A stretch of 50,272 nt of DNA from an uncultured bacterium. GTDB lineage: Bacteria; Cyanobacteriota; Vampirovibrionia; Gastranaerophilales; Gastranaerophilaceae. Position 1 is the first letter of the stretch, and every line of letters begins with the position of its first letter. The notes below the pieces were generated by a model. It made no database searches. It was not told the DNA's origin and saw nothing but the letters and a program-made list of their open reading frames with translations. The stretch covers positions 1 through 50,272 of the forward strand of contig CASFCQ010000032.1 in the NCBI GenBank assembly GCA_949293185.1, given 5' to 3'. A program made the position numbers and the translations under genes. Below are positions 45,434 to 50,272 of this stretch, piece by piece.

Positions 45434-45622
45434 TTACATGCATTCAAGCGATACCTTTATGTTATAGATATTTTGTTCAAGCGTATCTACTAACGCTAAT
45501 ATGCCGGTAAATTTCCGCTGATTGTCTTTGCCAATTCCTTCAAACTTCCAGATGGTATCTTTTAAAACAACCATAAGTCCGTATGTTGTTTCAGTTAATT
45601 CCTTTATTTCATGTTCTTCCAT
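45434..45622 (-). CDS. Small helical protein upstream of the resolvase
   Basis: A 62-residue, probably all-helical protein (MEEHEIKELTETTYGLMVVL...). No family is recognised. A clear ribosome binding site (aaagagg) lies 6 bp before the ATG, which is the main support. It sits 18 bp upstream of the resolvase in the same direction. Confidence 0.55.
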   Translation of the reverse strand: MEEHEIKELTETTYGLMVVLKDTIWKFEGIGKDNQRKFTGILALVDTLEQNIYNIKVSLECM

Positions 45623-45665
45623 TTTTTACCTCTTTACCTGTTATTTGTTATGTGCATGGATACCA

Positions 45666-46274
45666 CTATGCAACTAAATCATTATTTATCTGCTTGCTGT
45701 CTGCAACTTCTTCAATTTCATACTGTCGAATAAATCCATTCCACATGCTGATAAACTCCGGATAAGCATACTCACCACCGCATGATATTCTTACGTACCC
45801 TTCCCCTGTATATAGTCTTTCAAAGGGTTTTTCACCTATGTACTTGCCTAAATCATAGTTATAATTGCATTCTTCATCACCAACAACAAAACCTATCTTT
45901 AAATCCTCAATCTTTAATGTGTATGGCTCTTTGTCGGATTGTTTTTCTTTAATGTCTATAATCATCCCGCCGTTATTATTATCTGTTTTTGAAAAGTATC
46001 TTTTAATTACCTTCTTTTCAAATATGTCGGGTATTCTCTTACTTCCTTTTCTAAAATTCTGCTCTTTGTATAGTGAATGCTCATCATCAATGATTGTCAT
46101 AAAGTCTTTAAGTGTTTTAGCCGGATAATAATTATTAGTTATCATTTCAAAAAAGGCTTTAATAAAATGATTGTGCATAACTCTGCCTATACCCCATTGA
46201 TGATGAACTAATCTTACATTTACTTTGCCGTTCCAGTATGTTCTTTTAATTAAAAATGCTGTTCGTTGTCCCAT
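45666..46274 (-). CDS. Phage-like hypothetical protein
   Basis: A 202-residue protein with the compact N-terminal segment LVHHQWGIGRVMHNHFIKAFFE. The rest is charged, with a GGEYAYPEF segment near the end. No family is recognised with confidence. A ribosome binding site (gaaaggacgt) precedes the ATG. It lies in the leftward cassette between the frameshifted gene and the 62-residue gene, a layout typical of small phage or satellite operons. Confidence 0.6.
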   Translation of the reverse strand: MGQRTAFLIKRTYWNGKVNVRLVHHQWGIGRVMHNHFIKAFFEMITNNYYPAKTLKDFMTIIDDEHSLYKEQNFRKGSKRIPDIFEKKVIKRYFSKTDNNNGGMIIDIKEKQSDKEPYTLKIEDLKIGFVVGDEECNYNYDLGKYIGEKPFERLYTGEGYVRISCGGEYAYPEFISMWNGFIRQYEIEEVADSKQINNDLVA

Positions 46275-46329
46275 TGTTTTACGTCCTTTCGTTTAGCTGC
46301 TTTCATTGTTGATAGTGTAGGGATAAACC

Positions 46330-46606
46330 CTACACGATATCGAATTTCATATAGCTGGAAACTTTTAAAAGTGCCTTGTATAACTCTGCATACTTTGTTT
46401 TTAAGGTCTTTGTATCAACATTGTTCCTTGTAATTTCTGTTAGTTTAAAAGTAAATGCACCTGCTTGAAGCTCCATAACATTTGCCTTGTTCATAATGTC
46501 TTTAACTTCTGCAACTTTTTCATCTCTAAGCTCTTTAAGTTCAGCAATTTTTGCTTCAATAGATTTGATAACTCTTGCGTTATCTTCTAATTACTTGTGC
46601 TGTCAT
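46330..46606 (-). pseudogene. Frameshifted small phage-like gene
   Basis: The ATG at 46606 follows a ribosome binding site (gaaaggac), but the frame (MTAQVIRR) stops after 8 codons. Removing one base around the GTAATTAGAAG segment joins MTAQV to a long open frame (LEDNARVIKSIEAKIAELKELRDEKVAE... to FDIV, stop at 46332-46330). From ATG to stop the span is 277 nt, one base more than a multiple of three. The intact product would be about 91 residues and strongly helical. It is either a fresh pseudogene, a sequencing error or a programmed frameshift. It heads the leftward cassette. Confidence 0.6.
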
Positions 46607-46756
46607 CGTTTTCGTCCTTTCTTTTATCTATGTCACTCTTTCATGATGTATCACTATTCCATGAAAGTCAATAGGTCAATTCTCGTTACGACACAAATAT
46701 TTACAAAAGAGTGATATATTCCAAAATAGTGTTATAATAAATAATGAGGTGATATA

Positions 46757-47038
46757 ATGACAGAAGTATATAAAGTATCAGAAGAACAAAAAGAACGTAT
46801 TAGAAACCTTGTAAAGGATTTTTTAAAAGAACAGAATATATCAGTATATAAACTTGCTAGAATGCTTAATGAAAGATATGGGCGTTCGGGTTCTGTATCT
46901 AATATCTTAAATAAACTATCCAGAGCAACTTTTAAAATATCTGAATTAATGGACATTGCGGAATTATTCGACTATGAAATAAAATTTGTTCCTAAAACCT
47001 CGATAGAGGGGCATGAAGATAACAAACCAAAGTTTTAA
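46757..47038 (+). CDS. Cro/CI-type HTH regulator
   Basis: A 93-residue protein with a helix-turn-helix of the XRE/Cro-CI type (about 25-65: QNISVYKLARMLNERYGRSGSVSNILN..ATFKISELMDIAELFDYEI). It has a short acidic tail. A ribosome binding site (gaggtg) and a TATAAT (46733-46738) lie upstream. It is divergent from the leftward resolvase cassette, the usual arrangement of a phage-like switch regulator that represses the opposite operon. Confidence 0.78.
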   Translation: MTEVYKVSEEQKERIRNLVKDFLKEQNISVYKLARMLNERYGRSGSVSNILNKLSRATFKISELMDIAELFDYEIKFVPKTSIEGHEDNKPKF

Positions 47039-47125
47039 ATATGAAAGATACGCTGGGCTAGCCTTTTACAGGAGTTTTGCACCATATTGATTATAAAGTG
47101 TCTTTTCCAAAGAACTTGACTTTCC

Positions 47126-47174
47126 GGCAAGAATATGGCAAAATAATGGCAAGAGTGCGGCAAATTTATGGCAA
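47126..47174 (+). repeat. Five GGCA(A) repeats with an 11-bp period
   Basis: GGCA occurs at 47126, 47137, 47148, 47159 and 47170, always exactly 11 bp apart, with related 6-bp spacers (gaatat, aataat, gagtgc, atttat after ggcaa). The last copy overlaps the ATG (47168) of the Fic gene. The spacing puts every copy on one face of the helix, as in a cooperative operator array. Confidence 0.7.
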
Positions 47175-48250
47175 AGTTTAATCCAAAATACTCAATCACT
47201 AATTCCATTGCAAATAACCTTCTTGAAATTGAACGAGTTAAAGAAGGGATTAAGACTCTGCCGATTAACCCTAAACTTTTAAGTTCATTAAGAGAAACCG
47301 CTAAGGTTGCAACTATTCATTATTCGACCCAGATTGAAGGAAACAGGCTTTCCAGAGAAGAAGTTTTTGAGGTCATTAAGAAAAATAAGGTTATTTCTAA
47401 TACAGGAAGAATACGTGATGAGAAGGAAATCAGAGGCTACTATGCAGCCCTTGATTACATTGAAAAACTTGCTAAGAATAAGTCGCCTATAACAGAGGAT
47501 AATATTAAACTTATCCATGCCTATGTAACTGGAAGTGGAAGCACAAAAGTAAAACCTAATGAATATAGAGAAGGGCAGAATGTAATTACGGACTCATTAA
47601 CCGGTAATATTGTCTATATGCCTCCTGAAGCAAATGACGTACCGGAATTAATGAAAGAATTTGTTAAATGGATTAATAATACTAATGATATTCCGATACC
47701 GATAAAAGCAGGAATTATTCATTATCAGTTTGTAACAATACACCCTTACTTTGACGGTAATGGAAGAACAGCAAGACTTTTAACCACTCTTGCTCTGCAT
47801 AAAGAAGGGTATGACCTTAAATGCATTTACTCTCTGGAAGAATACTATGCAAAGGATTTGCTGGGATATTATGACGCAATAACTATCGGTGATTCACACA
47901 ATTACTATATGGGACGTGCTGAAGCGGATATTACAAAGTGGGTAGAATACTTTGTTGAAGGAATGGGAGTTGCATTTAAATCAGTCTATAAAAAGGCTAA
48001 GGACAATGAAAGTTCTAAGGATGAAGTTAAAGTATTAAGAGAACTTGACTCTAAACAAAGGCAAATACTCAACCTGTTTGAAACACAAAAGTATGTTACG
48101 GCAAAAGAAATTGCAGACTTCTTTAAATTTGCACCACGTACAGCAAGACTGCTTGCTTCCGAGTGGGTAGAAGCAGGGTTTATTATTGCCCAAGGAGAAG
48201 GAAGAAAACGAAAATACAGATTGAATGATAAATACGAGGCTATTTTGTAA
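47168..48250 (+). CDS. Fic-family protein with C-terminal winged HTH
   Basis: A 360-residue class II Fic protein. The inhibitory motif is S53-TQI-E57-G58. The core motif is intact: H192-P-Y-F-D-G-N-G-R-T-A-R (192-203), with the catalytic His and anion-binding loop. It should transfer AMP (or another nucleotide-derived group) to target hydroxyls once inhibition is relieved. The C-terminal part (about 290-360) is a winged HTH (RQILNLFETQKYVTAKEIADFF...RTARLLASEWVEAGFI) that may bind DNA. Its start codon is embedded in the 11-bp-period repeat array, which suggests autoregulation. It contrasts with the His-to-Gln Fic protein at 29,077. Confidence 0.88.
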   Translation: MAKFNPKYSITNSIANNLLEIERVKEGIKTLPINPKLLSSLRETAKVATIHYSTQIEGNRLSREEVFEVIKKNKVISNTGRIRDEKEIRGYYAALDYIEKLAKNKSPITEDNIKLIHAYVTGSGSTKVKPNEYREGQNVITDSLTGNIVYMPPEANDVPELMKEFVKWINNTNDIPIPIKAGIIHYQFVTIHPYFDGNGRTARLLTTLALHKEGYDLKCIYSLEEYYAKDLLGYYDAITIGDSHNYYMGRAEADITKWVEYFVEGMGVAFKSVYKKAKDNESSKDEVKVLRELDSKQRQILNLFETQKYVTAKEIADFFKFAPRTARLLASEWVEAGFIIAQGEGRKRKYRLNDKYEAIL

Positions 48251-48280
48251 GTCTGTCAAAATGTAAAATATATACCTGTC

Positions 48281-48361
48281 ATTTTGTAAAATATAGGAGT
48301 GCAATTTTGTAAAATACAGGTCTTAATTTATCCATTTTATGTCTTAATTTATCCATTTTAT
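48281..48361. repeat. Tandem short repeats between convergent genes
   Basis: Two 17-bp copies of attttgtaaaata(t/c)agg lie at 48281-48297 and 48304-48320. They are followed by two perfect tandem 21-bp copies (48320-48340 and 48341-48361), each containing tcttaatttatccatttt. The second 21-bp copy overlaps the 3' end of the methyltransferase-like gene, so the first is a duplicate of the last codons and stop of that gene. ATTTTGTAA also occurs at the Fic stop (48242-48250). Confidence 0.7.
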
Positions 48362-48916
48362 AAGCGTTTCGCCTTTATATCCTTTTAGCCACACAAACCA
48401 CGCATAAGCAATTGCACTACTGTTGTATGTCTTAAAATCCCCATTCTTAGCACAATTTATACGACTACTTGATATATAAATAATCTTAGGCGGATATTGT
48501 ACAAATAGTTGCTTTCTGGATTGACTTTCGAGAAACAGGACTTTTAGGAACATACAAACCTTTCTGCCTACATCTACTTTACTCAATGCGTGTTCAACAA
48601 ATTCCTGTGCGTACTTGTATGGCGGATTAGTAACAATATCACCGTTATGATATGGCTCATCATTGGATAAGAAATCTTCTATACTTCCATAACCTCTATC
48701 TATAAGGTCTGTGGCTTTATATAGTTTTCCTGCTTCATCAAAGACTTTTGCAAGGTGTCCTTCACCGCAGGCACACTCCCAGATGTTGTTTAAATCTGGT
48801 TCAACTTCAAGAAGTAACTTTCCTGCTATAGGGTCAGTTGCGTAATAGTCGTGTTCTTCTCTTATTTCTCTCGCATGGTTAGTTGCTCCAAGATTAATAA
48901 ATGTACTCTCTTTCAT
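48344..48916 (-). CDS. DNA adenine-methyltransferase-like protein
   Basis: A 190-residue protein with a Rossmann-type SAM pocket (WECACGEGHLAKVF, about 46-59) and the N6-adenine-type catalytic motif N97-P-P-Y. It lacks an obvious target-recognition domain and is shorter than typical Dam-like enzymes. It may modify the element's own DNA or have another target. The N-terminus EEHDYYATDP resembles phage-encoded methyltransferases. It is divergent from the serine integrase, and tandem repeats mark its 3' end. Confidence 0.72.
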   Translation of the reverse strand: MKESTFINLGATNHAREIREEHDYYATDPIAGKLLLEVEPDLNNIWECACGEGHLAKVFDEAGKLYKATDLIDRGYGSIEDFLSNDEPYHNGDIVTNPPYKYAQEFVEHALSKVDVGRKVCMFLKVLFLESQSRKQLFVQYPPKIIYISSSRINCAKNGDFKTYNSSAIAYAWFVWLKGYKGETLIKWIN

Positions 48917-48986
48917 GTATTCTCCTCTGAAATATCCATGAGAGAATTTAGTCCACTATTTTCGCTGTAAAGAGCTGGACACATTC

Positions 48987-49021
48987 TATATTGTCAAGCA
49001 CTTAGTGTGTTTGACAATATA
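48987..49021. promoter_or_regulatory. 11-bp perfect inverted repeat upstream of the integrase
   Basis: TATATTGTCAA (48987-48997) and TTGACAATATA (49011-49021) are perfect complements 13 bp apart, each containing a -35-like TTGACA. They lie between the divergent methyltransferase-like and integrase genes and probably form a two-sided operator. A further hairpin (atagaaa/tttctat, 49046-49064) and ggaac/gttcc arms follow before the integrase ATG. Confidence 0.5.
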
Positions 49022-49131
49022 AGGGGATTTTATTAACGCCCTTATATAGAAAGATATTTTCTATCAGCGATTTTGGAACGGTATGATACAGAGTTCCGAC
49101 CATTTCTGGAAATTGATGCTATAATTAACCT

Positions 49132-50272
49132 ATGGAACAAAGAATTAAAGCTGTTATCTATGCTCGTGTAAGTTCAGAAGAACAAAAGAAAGAAGGTTTC
49201 TCAATCCCTGCTCAACTTGATTTGTTGCGTTCATTTGCTAAACAACATAACATTGATGTTGTAAGGGAATTTGAAGAAGCTGAAACTGCTAAACAAGCAG
49301 GACGACATCAGTTTAATGAGATGTTGAAATTTCTAAAAAAGAGTAAAGATGTAAAAACTGTTCTTTGTGAAAAAACAGACCGTTTATACAGAAACTTTAA
49401 AGATTATGTAGATTTAGATGTTGATACAACCGGTTATACGGTTTATCTGGTTAAGGAAGGTGTTGTATTAAGCCCTTCATCGACTTCACATGAAAAACTT
49501 GTTCATGGATTAAAAGTATTATTATCCAAAAACTTTATTGATAACCTTAGAGAAGAAACGCAAAAAGGTCGGCTAAAGAAAGCAAGTGAGGGGTACTTTA
49601 TCGGTCAAGTTCCTTATGGATATAAAAAATTAGACCCTCGAACAACTGTTATAGATGAAGAAAAAGCCCCTTTTGTAAGGCGTGCTTTTGAGTTGTATGC
49701 AACAGGTATATCTTTAGAAAGAGTGAAAGAACAGTTGTGTGAAGAAGGGTTTATTTATCAATCTGCCCACAAAAAGATTTCAAAAGGTCAGCTTGGAAAA
49801 ATGCTTCAGAACGTCAATTATCTTGGAGTTTTAAAGTTTAAGGATAATATATATCCAGGACAACATCCACCTATCATATCCCAAGAGTTATTTGATAAAG
49901 CACAGTTATCATTTAGAAAGGACAACAAACCTTTATATAGAGATGACCATAATTTTGCACTGGCAGGCATGATGACCTGTGCAAAATGTGGATGTGCTAT
50001 TACCGCTGAAATTAAGAAGGGTAAATATGTATATTACCACTGTACCGGCGGTAAGGGAAAATGTGAACAGAAGAAAATTTACATTAATGAACTTGATTTA
50101 ATGCCACAGTTTGATGAAGCTGTTAAAGCTGTAAGCCTTGCACAAAAGCATATTGATTACATTAAACAAGGTTTAAAAGAAAGTTTAGCAGACAAAAAAG
50201 AATTTTCTGAACAAATGCGCAGCAATCTTAAAGCAGAAGAAAGCAGGATAAGACACAGAATTGATAAAATCA
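49132..50272 (+). CDS. Large serine recombinase (integrase), 3' end beyond window
   Basis: The frame starts at ATG 49132 and is open to the window edge (380 codons visible). The N-terminal catalytic domain has YARVSSEEQKKEGFSIPAQL with the nucleophile Ser, and EKTDRLYRN. The recombinase domain begins near GYFIGQVPYGYKKLDP. A zinc-ribbon follows (CAKCGC...YYHCTGGKGKC), then a coiled coil that is cut. Enzymes of this type integrate and excise phages and conjugative or mobilisable elements at attP/attB sites without needing host factors. Its presence near the edge suggests that an end of the element is close. Confidence 0.9.
   Translation, partial: MEQRIKAVIYARVSSEEQKKEGFSIPAQLDLLRSFAKQHNIDVVREFEEAETAKQAGRHQFNEMLKFLKKSKDVKTVLCEKTDRLYRNFKDYVDLDVDTTGYTVYLVKEGVVLSPSSTSHEKLVHGLKVLLSKNFIDNLREETQKGRLKKASEGYFIGQVPYGYKKLDPRTTVIDEEKAPFVRRAFELYATGISLERVKEQLCEEGFIYQSAHKKISKGQLGKMLQNVNYLGVLKFKDNIYPGQHPPIISQELFDKAQLSFRKDNKPLYRDDHNFALAGMMTCAKCGCAITAEIKKGKYVYYHCTGGKGKCEQKKIYINELDLMPQFDEAVKAVSLAQKHIDYIKQGLKESLADKKEFSEQMRSNLKAEESRIRHRIDKI

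Larger units (their letters stand above)
32611..50272. mobile_element. Integrated mobile element, right end outside the window
   Basis: The region carries a large serine integrase, a small serine resolvase, a minimal tyrosine recombinase, a candidate rolling-circle or filamentous-phage-type initiator, a BRO-N protein, phage-like small proteins, a Cro/CI-like regulator and a DNA methyltransferase-like protein. No relaxase, capsid or terminase genes are seen here. The left boundary is placed at the strong promoters, but the Fic-HEPN-AlbA_2 island from 29,077 could also belong to it. Attachment sites are not identified. Confidence 0.55.

Noticed and set aside
46487-46714. 75-codon plus-strand frame
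   Set aside because: It is antisense to the frameshifted helical gene, whose reading frame is far more protein-like.
47126-47174. Short CRISPR-like or microsatellite array
   Set aside because: The unit is 11 bp with only GGCA(A) constant, far too short for a CRISPR repeat. An operator array explains it better.

Overview
The window is AT-rich bacterial DNA. The host looks like a member of the gut Melainabacteria/Vampirovibrionia (Gastranaerophilales); this is an inference. It rests on cyanobacteria-style exported SLH-domain proteins next to a MlaE-type lipid-transport permease, and on several lysine-rich proteins of unknown function that share a short '[IT][SAN]FK[GCS]' motif. No rRNA, tRNA or CRISPR array is visible.

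Positions 1-29,030 are ordinary chromosome. In order: an exported DUF1893-DUF362 protein and an exported dienelactone-hydrolase-like protein; gyrB; two large FKG-motif proteins; the division cluster rsmH-ftsL-like-TPR/TM; a further FKG-motif membrane protein; an exported TPR protein; a beta-strand-rich protein; a GT9 glycosyltransferase; an SLH protein; an alpha/beta hydrolase; a PHP-domain protein; mlaE-like permease and ilvE in one operon; a MATE transporter; a degenerate PAS/histidine-kinase gene coupled to a MalK/UgpC-type ABC ATPase; a histidine phosphatase; a second SLH protein; and a YkgJ-type cysteine-cluster protein. Clear hairpin terminators separate many units. Three copies of a mosaic intergenic repeat lie at 14.3, 19.4 and 22.2 kb.

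Positions 29,077-32,562 are an accessory island of likely conflict-related genes: a Fic protein with an N-terminal HTH and a substituted catalytic His, an Apea/HEPN-like protein with an intact RxxxxH motif, and an AlbA_2/Schlafen-type protein.

Positions from about 32.6 kb to the right edge are a mobile element. A rightward transcription unit begins with two strong sigma70-type promoters and a structured 5' leader. It carries small proteins, a leader ORF apparently coupled through an ATA start to a 473-aa protein, a candidate rolling-circle/filamentous-phage-type initiator, a BRO-N protein, a one-TM peptide and a minimal tyrosine recombinase. A tight six-gene operon follows (38,060-44,238): TerY-like vWA, PP2C phosphatase, TPR, transmembrane kinase with an outer TonB-C-like domain, an exported TonB-C-like partner, and a membrane-anchored HNH nuclease. 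Next come a DUF6876 protein, a leftward phage-like cassette with a resolvase and a frameshifted gene, a Cro/CI-like regulator, a second and catalytically intact Fic protein, an adenine-methyltransferase-like protein, and a large serine integrase cut by the window edge.

The most notable observations are the membrane-spanning TerY-P-type operon ending in a tethered nuclease, and a shared DNA motif (GTACCATATTG and close variants). The motif lies at the promoter of the first Fic gene, as a 22-bp inverted repeat upstream of the vWA operon, and upstream of the second Fic gene, which also carries five GGCA(A) repeats spaced exactly 11 bp apart. Together these suggest one regulatory circuit linking the Fic proteins and the kinase/phosphatase/nuclease operon.
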